A DNA stretch of 64,000 nt from Nothopassalora personata (Eukaryota > Ascomycota > Dothideomycetes > Mycosphaerellales > Mycosphaerellaceae). Location: positions 3,782,001 through 3,846,000 of the forward strand of contig CM066293.1 in assembly GCA_033816765.1 (NCBI GenBank), in the 5' to 3' direction. Below the pieces are notes generated by a model. The model made no database searches. It saw nothing but the letters and a program-made list of their open reading frames with translations, and was not told the origin of the DNA. Shown here in pieces: positions 43,801-53,659 of the stretch. A program made the translations under genes and the position numbers. Each line of letters opens with the position of its first letter. The stretch's first letter is position 1.

Positions 43801-44660
43801 TTACTCTAAACGCGCGGTATTACGCTAGGCTAGGAATAAGCCCCTTCTTCGCGGTATACGGATACGAGGCACTATTACCCGTTTAGTTACAACCGGATCT
43901 AGAGACCTCTTAGTTAGACGCCGCGAAACGGGCAACGCTATTTATGGAAAGGATATAAAAGATTACGGACCTATATTAGGCGAGTATAGCGGAAGCCGCC
44001 TAAAAATAGGAGGACTACGCTAACCGGGATAGGAAGCCCGTACTAATCTATTGTGTAGGCGACAAAGTTTAGCTAGATCTACGTAACTATATTACTATAC
44101 GACTAAAGAAGAGCCTCGACTATAGACACGCGAAGTATACGGTAGCAGAAGTGATCTTACCGTTGTCTATACGCTTATCTAGGATCCCCGACGGGATCTA
44201 CCCGGTCTTCTATCCTAACTTACTACGACCTATAAGCTAAGACCCCTTGCCTAGATAGGAGATCGATAATAAATAGCCGGACCCCATTATAATTTAGTCT
44301 TACGAAGAGTAGCAGGTAGAAGAGATCCTTTACGCTAGAACTAAGGTTAGAGGTAGAGGCCGAGTACGCGAAGTCCTAGTAAAATAGACCGGATACTACA
44401 AGCCTACATAGGAACTATTAGCGTACCTCGCGGACACAGCGGCCGCGGATAACTTCGAGAGGAGATATAGTAACCTAATAACGCATAACGGACCGAAGGA
44501 GGCATAGGATACGAATAGAAGGGGGAAAAGGCGAAAAGGTAAGGATTACTAGGGATTTAGCGTAGACACAGGCGTTTAGAAAAAGGTAGGCGTTCTTTTA
44601 GGTTAGGGAGTCTTTTTAGGAGATAGAGAGAAGTAAGAAGGCATAGGTAAGTTTAAGAGC
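40830..44660 (+). pseudogene. G3 pol with chromodomain, RIP-killed
   Basis: One register of about 1270 codons with stops nearly all TAG where Trp or Gln is expected. Protease region about 40860-41130. [17 protein letters not shown] at 41620, VYPFGLSGAPVTF at 41830, catalytic box YAND at 41922-41933 (second Asp-to-Asn change from GAC to AAC), [10 protein letters not shown] at 42180. RNase H around 42360-42600. Integrase: RFFQEISIDFIT at 43400, GTNWTSTFWRTFY at 43610, YYARLGISPFFAVYGYEALLP at 43815. Chromodomain at about 44290-44460: VEEILYARTKVRGRGRVREV, LVK-TGYYKPT. The stop is uncertain because readthrough continues past 44660. Confidence 0.9.
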
Positions 44661-45550
44661 GTTTCATTTTAGCGGCGTCCGCCGTAAAAGCAGCGGAGCC
44701 CGATCCCTTTCGAGATAGCTACATACTATAATGGCCCGGTCGCGGCCCGAGCGAAAGACGAGGGTGCCCGAAGGCTAGTTAGTAGAGGCCGAGGCCTAAC
44801 GTACGCGGCGCTAGCCTAGCTAGAGGTCGCGTAGGGCACCCCCGGGACTAAGAGGACGGTTAGCGATTATTTTCCTTCGGGGTCCACGCGGTACATACAT
44901 GTCCTCGCAATGCTTACGATTAGTGTTGTAGGCCTAGTAGGCGCGCGCGGTTACGCCCTAACGATAATTAGCGGACCCCGATAAGAATAGGACGAGGACC
45001 GGTACTTATATGCTAGGAGACGTAGTCTACGCTAGTAGAGGCGTAGGGGACGCAGTAGATGCGGCGTTAGGCCATTTTGTACTAGGCTCCGGTTAGAATG
45101 TTTCGGTCTCCGTAGGAATTCATTCGGACTCACTTAATAGTATTAATGGGAGATGTAGTAGTAGTAGTTTCTATTTACGGCATGCTATTAGTATCTATCG
45201 GAACCCGTAGGGAAAATGTCGTCTCCCTAAGCGATAGGCATAAGATGCGCGAATATGCCCCTAAGGCTAGAGACGCTTAGCTAGGGGGGAGGGGGAGGGG
45301 CGACTTACGCGTGCGGTAGGTAATAAGAAAAAGAAAGAAAAGAAAAAAGAAAACGAGAACCTAAAGATATGTTCTAGGCTCCTATTGTTTATATATAACA
45401 ATAGCCATTATTACTTAGTAGACAATAACAAACCTCACACTTACCTAGGTAACAATACTTTATCTCGGCGTCGGCGGGGCTAGACAATAAGGAAGAGAAG
45501 CTCGGGCACTTCCTATTACGAGCCTAACGAAAACACCTAGGACAATAGGC

Positions 45551-45710
45551 TCTAGGGCGGGCCCCTGTTTCTTAGTATAGGCTGCGCCTGTGCGTTCGGA
45601 TTGCTTTCCGACACCTTTTCTTCGGACAGCGTGTAACTTCCCCTTTCTTCTATATCGAACTTATTACAAACTTCATAGAACTTTAGTGTATACGTCGTTC
45701 ACCCGTAACA
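45551..45710 (+). repeat. G3 3' LTR
   Basis: Matches the 5' LTR from GGGCGGGCCCC on and ends ACCCGTAACA. Its first few bases (TCTAGGGCGGG) are altered relative to the 5' LTR (TGTAAGGGGCGGG). Followed by CTATA. Confidence 0.9.
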
Positions 45711-48700
45711 CTATATAGTAAGAGATTACTACGGTAAGAATATAGTACGCCGTAAGCAATTTAATACAATATAACAAAGGACTAGTAAACTCGAGAGTAG
45801 TGTTAGATTACCGGGTAATACCGACTATACTTAAGGAGTAGAGAAGTAAGCTAGTAACGGAAGTAATACACCCCTTCTAGACCTCTTACTAGGATAAGGA
45901 GAATACTATAGTTAAAAGAACTAGCTACGATAGTTTAATATAATAATATAAAGGGTTAACTACGAGATTAAGTATAAATCTCGGAATAGTTATAGAAGCC
46001 TTTATTAGCAATTCTATTACTAAGACTTGTATTAGGTCTACTACTCTATCAAATTAGGAGTAGGGTGTTAGCCTTAGTAACCGCAAGAAATGCTAGGAGT
46101 AACGTATAGGTAAAACGCTACGCTTTAAGAAATAGATACTAACAAATCCTACTTTAATAATAATAAAGACAATAAGGAAAGCTAGAGCCTAACTTATAGA
46201 ACGGATTGTAGTTACTAGAACTATAGAAAGAAAGTTAAGAAACTACTAGGCTAGGTACTATAGAAAGAAATTAGGATTCGGAAGAATTAAGTAAAGAAGA
46301 TTCTCCTAAATAAGAGAGCAATACTAACGACGGCAATAGATAAATAACCTTTATAATCGATATACTAAAGAAGCTATATAGTATAATTGTTTACCTATAA
46401 AGAAGGTATAAGGAATTCCTACTAAGGATATTAGGACGACGAATACTACACCCTTATAAGTTCGATAAAACCCTTAACGTACTACGAGCTATAGCTTAGA
46501 CATACCTAATTATAAGCGTTAACGAGAACCTTACAATAGTAGTAACTATAAGACTACCTATAGGAAGCTAAATAATAGATACCGGGTCTCTAATACTATT
46601 AGGAACGTTTGTATTAAACAAATTATATAATATAGTATACTACGGACGCGCGCTCTACTTAGAAACATAGAATATCTAGGAACGTTACTAAAAATAGATA
46701 CGGATATAGAAAGGATCGCGCTAGGTTTAGGTAGGGGCCTCGAGATACAAAGTACGACGTTCTATATATAAATAGGAAAAAGGATTAACTCCCTAGAAAT
46801 AAGTAACTAACGGAAGTTATATAATATGTAAAAGGCTCGCGTATTACTAATAGTAGAAGTAGTCTTCTAAATATAAGTAATTGTTAATAGTTATAGAACT
46901 AAGATTATAATAAATTCCGGAGCGAGCGGGAATATTATCTCCGAAACATTAATAAGGACTAGAGGGATCGTAACTTAAAAGAAAGATAAAGGATATAAAT
47001 TAATTACGGTAGACGGATTATCCTTACCTAGTATAGAGCAAGAGACAATACCGCTACTATTAGTAATCTAATAGTACTATAAAGAAACTATCTTAGATAT
47101 TACTAATCTAGCTAGTTATAGTATTATATTAGGTATACCTTACTTTAGAAAGTATAATCTAATAGTTAACTAGAAGAGAGGAGTACTTATATTTAGGGAA
47201 TACAATTATATTATCGACATTTAGCCTACGTAGTAATAGCGTTTACTAGTAGATAAGGTAAAGAGATAACGAAATAGAATATAGCTTATACTAACTAGAA
47301 GAATAGGAGAACTACCTTTAACCGGGATAGATACTACTATAGTACCGCTAGGTTACGAAGTTACTAATAGTAATAGAAGTAACGTACTATCGAAGGATAC
47401 TAGTATCTTAGAGCTAAGTATCCCTAAGGAGTATTATAAGTAGTCGCGACTCTTTAAAGAGGAGAGGGGTAGGGACGCCCTTCCTAGATACCGCCTATAG
47501 GATTATAAGATTAACATTTAGCTAGGGAAAGAGCCTCTATAGGGACTCCTATATTAAATGTCTAAGAAAGAGCTATAGACCCTACGAGAATAGCTAAAGG
47601 AGAAGCTAGCTAAAGGATAGATAAGAAGATCTACCTCGAGTGTAGGAACTCTATATATATTCGTTCTAAAGGTAAATAGGAAGTTACGACTCGTATAAGA
47701 CTATAGGAAGTTAAACGAGATTACGATTAAGAACCGATACCCGCTATCTAACATTAAAGAAGCGTAAGATAGATTAACCGGATTGGACTAGTATACAAAG
47801 ATTAACCTACGAGATACCTTCTACGCTATATAGCTAGTAAAAGGAGAAGAATAGAAAACTACTTTTAGGATAAGATACGGACTTTACAAATTCTTAGTTA
47901 TACTAATAGGATTAACTAATATACTCGTATCCTACTAGGACCTTATTAATAAAACACTTAAAGATCTACTTAATATATACGTTATCGCCTATATAGATAA
48001 TATACTAGTTCATACGAAAGAATCCCTTTAGAATTATATAAGCTAAGTCTAGAACGTATTTAAACAACTTACGCAATTAGGATTAAAGACAGTACCTAAG
48101 AAATATAAAGTCTATAAGAAAGAAGTTAAATTCTTAGGCTTTATTATTAATATAATAGTAATAACAATCGACCCTATAAAGACATAGTTAATTAGAGAAT
48201 AGCTAGAACTAAAGACAGTTACAAATATACAATTATTTCTTAGACTAGCAAACTTTAACCGGAAATTTATTAAGAACTACGTAAAGATAGTATTACTAAT
48301 AACAATACGTACGAGAAAAGATACTAACTAGAAATAGAGAAAGAAATAGTCTAATGCGTTTAAAAAACTTAAGGAATAATACGTATTAGCTACTACGCTT
48401 TAACTATTTAATAGTGGGAAGAAAGTCTATTTTAAGACTAATACGTCTAATATAGTAATAGGCGTTTATCTAATATAGATATATAACGGGAAAAGACACC
48501 TAGTAGTCTATTAATCCCGGAAATTAACTATAGCGAAAAGAAACTACAATATCTATAATTAAGAGCTTCTAGCTATTATTACTACAATATAACATTAAGA
48601 GTATATATTGCGGGCCTACTAAAGTTAATAATTTTTTCTAACTATAAGAATTTTACGTAGTTTACGATAATAAAAGAACTTACCTAGAGGTAAGCCTACT

Positions 48701-50220
48701 AGTCCGAGCTACTTAGGTAATATAAGCTCGAAATTAAATATACTCGAGGAAGACAGAATAGCCGCGCTAATACGCTAAGCTAAAGAACTGACTATATAGA
48801 AAGAAAAGAGAATTAGTATAACATAAGATACTAAAGATAAACCCTAATAGTAGTACTAATATAAGAGACTTTAATAATATTGTACAGATACTAAGTAATA
48901 AGAACGAGCAATTCTCTATATCGTAAGAAAAATGCTAAGTACCGAAGGATTAAGAGAAAGAGTATATACGATAATATTATAAAGAACTAACTTAAAGATA
49001 TCCTAGAGCTTTATAAATAATAGACCTAAGATAACGTAGCTTATTATTCTTATAGATAAGGCTAAAAGTGTTATAATATATTAAAAAATGCCTATATTAC
49101 TAATAAAACAACGCTACGAGACACGATAAATATAGTTACCTACAGTTTAGGAGACTACTAATAAAACAATACGACGAAGTTATAATAGACTTTATTATAA
49201 GACTTATACTATTAAAAGACTAGATTATAAAGTAATTATAAAATATAATACTAGTTATAGTTAATAAAGTTATAAAATACGTATACTTTATTCCTATATT
49301 AGGGGTATATAATATAGAGTAGCTTAGATACCTCGTACTAGATAGATTTATTAAATACTATAGATTCACCTAAGCGCTTATAATAGATAGAGATAAGCTA
49401 TTTACATTAAATTACTAGAAAATGCCTATAGGGATAATCGGAATTAAATATAGGCTATTAATAGTATATTATCTAGAAATATACGGACAATCTAAGAGGA
49501 TAAACTAAAAGCTAGAATAATACCTACGACACTATGTAAACTATATATAAGACAACTATATTCTATTACTTCTAATAGTATAGATTGTACTAAATAAGTA
49601 TAAATTAGAGATAACTATAATAATACTATTTTATACAAACTTTAGTAAAGATTATAACCTATTTAGAATACCTAGATCTTACCTATAAGTTAAAAGAGTA
49701 ATTGTAACGATAGATACTCTTAAGGAAGTATGTAAAGAAATCCGTAAGGCAATTAAAGATATATAATAAAAACTACTTTTCTAATAGTAAGATATAAGAT
49801 AAATAGTACCTCTAATAAAGGAGAAGGATAAGGTCTATCTCCTTATAAAAAACCTAAGAATAAGAAGATAGACTAAGAACCTAGATTATATTAAGGTCGG
49901 ACTATTTTTGATTAATAAAGTTATAGGACTATTTAACTACCGCCTACGACTACTAACGAACGCAAAAATCTACCTAGTCTTCTATATCTCTAAGTTAGAA
50001 TCCGTAGACGCTAAAACACCTTACTAAGAGAGACTCTATTTTAAGCCGGAAGCGTAAAATAAATTTAAAGTTAAAAAATCCCTAGATAAGAAAGGTTAGC
50101 AATACCTTATTAAATAGAAAGACTACGACGACTTAGAGAATACCTATGAACTAAGAAAAACCTACGGAACTGTTAGTAAAGAATCTAGAAATATATAATA
50201 AAAATATAGTGATAGAGATT
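45711..50220 (+). pseudogene. G1 gag end and pol, RIP-killed
   Basis: Continues gag after the G3 insertion. The start matches G2 (TAGTAAGAGATTACTACGGTAAGAA). Protease region about 46870-47250, RT about 47600-48200 with YIDNILV at 47990-48010, RNase H about 48400-48700, integrase about 49130-49700, and a decayed chromodomain at about 50090-50160 (LDKKG-QYLIK-KDYDDLENTYE). The second Asp of the RT box is now Asn. It is more AT-rich than G3, with many in-frame TAG/TAA. Confidence 0.8.
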
Positions 50221-50258
50221 AGCTACCCTAAATAGTTAATTAATCTCTATAAACTAGT

Positions 50259-50376
50259 AAATAAGGAGGGAGTTAAACCTATAACCTTAGGACACATTAG
50301 TAAGTTACCCGATTATTAATTAGAAAATTGCTTATATAATTAGCACTTAACACTCTACCTACTAAGCTACTTAGCT
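50259..50376 (-). other. tRNA-like sequence in G1, antisense to pol
   Basis: On the minus strand AGCTAAG-TA-GCTTAGTAGGTAGAGTG gives an acceptor 5' strand and A box. GGTTTAACTCC is a RIP-altered B box, and CTTATTT can pair with AGCTAAG at six of seven positions (one G:T, one mismatch). The A-B distance is about 45 nt longer than in an ordinary tRNA, suggesting an intron or insertion. It occupies the same relative place as the clearer tRNA-like sequence of G2. Confidence 0.5.
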
Positions 50377-50479
50377 AATCAATAAATATTAAAGGGAACT
50401 TATAAATAATATCCCTTAAGAGGAAGAAGGCTACACTACTAACGCTACGATACCGCTAGTACTATTAGAGATAGGTAGC

Positions 50480-51023
50480 GAGAGGTCGTAACTAGTAATC
50501 TCGGCCTAAGAATCTAAAGGTATCTTAAGGATATTGTAAAAGAACGGAAGGTCTAAAATCGCAATATATATATTATTAGGATAATTGTCTACCTCTAAAG
50601 TATTAAGAGCCTTACTAGTTACATCCTTAGCGTAACGCTTAGTAAGGTAAAGGTATCTCCTTAAGTAAATTTCTTTATCTACTTATCCTAGAGCCGCTAT
50701 ATAATTTCTACTACCTCCTTCTCTTAGTATTCAATGTTATAACGTAGCTTATTACGAGTATCTCTTAAGCGCTCCTATAAAGTAAAGGATAAGCTTATAT
50801 TATAAGACTTGTAATTTTTCCTTATATACTTAGAATACTTCTTTAAACGCGGACCTATAATATAATAAGGTATCGTCTCTCTAGGCTTAACGAGGGCATT
50901 ACGATAGTTTAAATAAGGCGCTATCTTATGTCCTTTAGCGGCAATATTAGCGGCTAAAGATTTACGACTAAGGGTTAAGGATTAAGGGCTATAACTTTTA
51001 TAGGAAGAAGAAGAAAAAGACAT
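50480..51023 (-). pseudogene. G1 antisense coiled-coil ORF, RIP-killed
   Basis: Starts at ATG 51023 with MSFSSSSYKSYSP, as in the G2 copy (MSSSSYKRR). It contains KKYSKYIRKNYKSYNISLS, matching the KCSAYI-KGYKDCDVRLS of G2 with Cys codons turned to Tyr, then ERLRDTRNKLRYNIE. The 3' part is full of TAG/TAA. Conservation in two elements on the strand opposite to pol argues that it is a real accessory gene of this element family. Confidence 0.6.
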
Positions 51024-51097
51024 TATTATAAGAATAAATTAATGAGGATACCTCTACTATTAAGCTTCGAGGTAAAGCTAGGCTAAAAGGGAAATAG

Positions 51098-51531
51098 TAT
51101 TATAGTTTAGTTCCGCTCTAAGTTAGGAAACTAACCTTATACGTAACGTACTCTATTTTAGTATTTAAATCCTAAATAGAGATAATAGAGTTATAACTAG
51201 AGTAATAACTAAGTACAACATTTTGCTCTTATAGAGCTTAAATAGAGTAAATAGAGTTATAATAGAGTACTACTCTACTAGGGATAAATTTCCTTTATAT
51301 TAAAGAACACTAAGAATCTATTATAGTTTTAATACGTTTAACTTACTATTTAATATTACTGTTTAGAATATACTAAAACTTAATCTCTACTACACTATTT
51401 CTTTAAGTCTCTACGAGACTAAGACACTATAACTTTATTACTCTCCCTTAACGTCTTGTTAGCTCGAGAATAAACCTAATTAAGCTTATCTTCTTAACTT
51501 GTAATATTATTAGGTTATACTAAATCTAATA
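51098..51531 (+). repeat. G1 3' LTR, different U3
   Basis: Begins TATTATAGTTTAGTTCC right after the polypurine tract and ends GGTTATACTAAATCTAATA. From about 51290 it matches the G1 5' LTR and G2 LTRs (TTATAGTTTTAATACGTTTAAC), but the first about 195 bp are unlike either. No matching target duplication. Confidence 0.7.
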
Positions 51532-52510
51532 GCTATACGCCTTTTAATATACTCGTTATTGTTTCTTATTTATTATTTTTATAAGAGTTTTACCCTTAAA
51601 TTTATCCCAAGTCCTCGGGTTGTAGTCTATATAATATAATATAAAACAAAGAACTATTTCCTTAAGTCTCTCCTACTTATATTCCCTCCGAATAATTAGG
51701 TACGTAGATACTTACCTAGACGTGCCCTATTTACGTCTTAGTACTCTAACGCCCTCTTAAGAAACCGAGGCTACTACGTCACTTCTCTTAATAGGTTAAT
51801 CTAGAAACGGGTTACTACTCCGTTCTATCGTAGTCTAGAATAGTCGGTTTAAGGGAGTATATAGAAAAGAGGTAGTATTATATAGTTCTTGCCGTTATAT
51901 TATATTATATCTTGTTTTACATTCCGTAAGTCTCGCGTTTTATCTATAGAAGGCGCGCGCATCTTATCTTATCTTATCTTATCTTATCTTATCTTATCTT
52001 ATCTTATTTTATAGGAGAGACTTAGTTTTCCCTTTAAGAAGGTAGCTACGTTATTTGCCGCGTAAAAGCGCTCTCCGTAGACAACTATAACCTAGGATAG
52101 AATTATCGGTAAATTAAGTAAGGACCTTAAAGATACTATTTAAAGGTGTCTTAAGTTTACTTAAAGAAATTCCAGTAAATATAAAATACTAACTATAAGA
52201 AAAATGCCGTACTTACTACTATTAGGAACTCTTAGTCTACTAACAAGTCCTTAGAATAGTTAAAAAGAATTAACTAAGGTATATATGTACTAAGATTACT
52301 AGAAAGTCTCCTAATAAGGTATACTAATCTCTTAGAAAATAACATTATTAATTATAATACTTACGTACCTTATAAAGATATAGATAATACCTAAAGAAAC
52401 TAGCTAAAGGTTACCGTAAGTACTTAAAGCATAATCCTTAGTTATATAGAACTTACGTAAATAGATTTAAGAATTCTAATCTCTTTAAGGTAATAAGAAC
52501 TCTTAATCTA
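51532..52510. other. RIP-type sequence of unknown origin
   Basis: No frame. Contains the microsatellite at 51961. The part 52060-52505 in one plus frame has helix-like, Lys/Arg/Leu-rich coding traces (e.g. KYLKHNP-LYRTYVNRFKNS) interrupted by stops, and it continues beyond G2 at 59523, so it is the host sequence of G2. I cannot assign it. Confidence 0.5.
51961..52005. repeat. (ATCTT)9 microsatellite
   Basis: Nine perfect copies of ATCTT, followed by ATTTT. Confidence 0.95.
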
Positions 52511-52916
52511 TGTTAGGTCTAGTATAACCTAATAATATCACAAGTTAAGAAGATAAGCTTAATTAGGTTTATTCTCGGGCCGATAGAAAGTCGAGGGAGA
52601 GTAATAAAGCAGTAGTCGTCTTAGTCTTGTAAAGACTTAAGAAACAATATAGTAGAGGTTAGGTTTCGGTGTATTCTAAACAGTAATATTAAACAGTAAG
52701 TTAAACGCATCAAAACTATAAGGGATTCTTAGCGTTCCTAAATATAAAGGAGATTCGTAGATCTTAGTAATTAGTCTAATTATTCTAAGTATAAGCAGTC
52801 TAATTAGTCTAAGTATAAGTAGTCTAATCGCCCTAAGTCTAAGCGCTTAGGTAGGATAAGTTACGTACTCGTCTCGTTATTATAATTCTAGGGCTTATAG
52901 GAATTATTCCGTAACA
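52511..52916 (-). repeat. G2 3' LTR
   Basis: On the element strand it starts TGTTACGGAATAATTCC and ends TATACTAGACCTAACA, 406 bp, TG...CA ends intact. Confidence 0.95.
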
Positions 52917-52930
52917 CTATCCCCTTTTTA
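52917..52930 (-). other. G2 polypurine tract
   Basis: On the element strand AAAAAGGGGATAG directly precedes the TGTTACGG start of the 3' LTR. Same layout as AAAAGGGAAATAG in G1. Confidence 0.75.
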
Positions 52931-52989
52931 GTCTAGCTTCGTCCCGAAGCTTTATAAGTCGTTATTATTTCTTATAGTAGTAGTTAACT

Positions 52990-53544
52990 ATGTCTTCTTC
53001 CTCCTATAAGCGCCGTTAACGACTTACTCTAGATACTGAAATTTCTAGTATTAAGATAGCTCTATACACGAATTGTTAGAAGTCTCGATCCTCGGGCGCG
53101 GTAATAAAGTATATCGTAGGTTCTCGGTCTAGGAAGTGTTCGGCCTATATCTAAAAAGGCTATAAAGATTGCGACGTACGTCTTTCTCGTCCGGAGTAGG
53201 AACGTCTTCGCGATTCGCGCGATAAGCTTAAGCTAGAGCTTAAGAGGATTAAAGAGGAGGAGGTACGGCTAAAGATGCGTAAGGTCCGTCTTCGGAAATA
53301 GCTACGCTTAGCTAAGCGTCGCACCGACGATGCCGTCGCTAAGGAGTTAGAGGAGCTCGAGGAGGAAGAGGCACGCGAGGAGCTAGCGTCTCTCGAGTAG
53401 GCGTCGGGGGTAGAGGTGTCGCCTTTACTAGTTTCTTTCTCGGATATCCCCGAGATGCCCGCGAACGACTAGGCGGCGCTTTCTAGGGCGGAGTCCTAGG
53501 GCGAGTCCCTAGGAGTAGAAACTTATTAGGGTACTTATTTATAA
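52990..53544 (+). pseudogene. G2 antisense ORF: Cys-motif plus coiled-coil protein, RIP-killed
   Basis: One register of 185 codons from ATG 52990 to TAA 53542-53544, opposite to gag-pol. It starts MSSSSYKRR. Near residues 51-66 a KCSAYI-KGYKDCDV stretch has the pattern C-x2-(C, now Tyr)...C. Then a long charged coiled coil follows (RDKLKLELKRIKEEEVRLKM, then AKELEELEEEEAREELASLE), and an acidic Ser/Pro tail. Nine internal stops all fit former Gln or Trp codons. Similar Cys-plus-coiled-coil hypothetical proteins are, as I recall, frequently predicted in Pezizomycotina genomes near transposons, but I cannot name one. The G1 copy confirms conservation. Function unknown. Confidence 0.7.
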
Positions 53545-53568
53545 GTTATATCCCTATTCCTATTAATC

Positions 53569-53642
53569 GGCTAGGTAGCTTAGTAGTAGAGCGTAAGCTA
53601 CCTAAACTCTTAAGGTCGTAGGTTCGATTCCTACCCTAGTCG
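53569..53642 (+). tRNA. tRNA gene-like sequence carried in G2, antisense to pol
   Basis: 74 nt. The acceptor stem GGCTAGG (53569-53575) pairs with CCTAGTC (53635-53641) at all seven positions, one G:T. D stem GCTT/GAGC with loop AGTAGTA; perfect 5-bp T stem GTAGG/CCTAC with loop TTCGATT; 5-nt variable loop AGGTC as in tRNA-Lys; discriminator G. B box GGTTCGATTCC intact; A box TAGCTTAGTAGTAGAGC has TGG-to-TAG type change. The anticodon arm has TAAG/CTTA pairs but the loop is too long by two or more bases, so identity cannot be read. Probably a RIP-damaged tRNA gene captured by the element; it lies 25 bp downstream of the antisense ORF. Confidence 0.65.
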
Positions 53643-53659
53643 CTCGTCGGCTAAGAGAT

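Larger units (their letters stand above)
39342..45710 (+). mobile_element. G3: complete chromodomain Ty3/gypsy element inserted in G1
   Basis: 6369 bp with short LTRs of about 160 bp and the 5-bp duplication CTATA (39337-39341, 45711-45715). Order: LTR, self-complementary primer site, gag with CCHC knuckle, protease, RT, RNase H, integrase, chromodomain, then about 0.9 kb, LTR. Integrase after RNase H plus the chromodomain make it a chromovirus. LTRs differ at about eight sites, seven of them transitions. Fewer AT-converting changes than in G1 are visible (many GCG/CGG remain), which fits a younger insertion into an older host element. Confidence 0.95.
38019..51531 (+). mobile_element. G1: Ty3/gypsy chromodomain element, split by G3, with unlike LTRs
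   Basis: Pieces 38019-39341 and 45711-51531 are continuous once G3 and its CTATA duplication are removed; the joined sequence follows the same order as the related element G2. Contents: 5' LTR, gag, protease, RT (YIDN at 47990-48001), RNase H, integrase, chromodomain, then an antisense tRNA-like sequence and an antisense ORF, polypurine tract AAAAGGGAAATAG and 3' LTR. The two LTRs share their R-U5 half but differ in the first about 200 bp, and AAGGG (38014-38018) is not repeated after 51531. G1 therefore looks like a recombinant between two related elements. RIP is very heavy. Confidence 0.8.

Noticed and set aside
45711..46200. A separate element starting after the G3 3' LTR
   Set aside because: The sequence is the direct continuation of G1 gag across the CTATA duplication, matching G2 in order.
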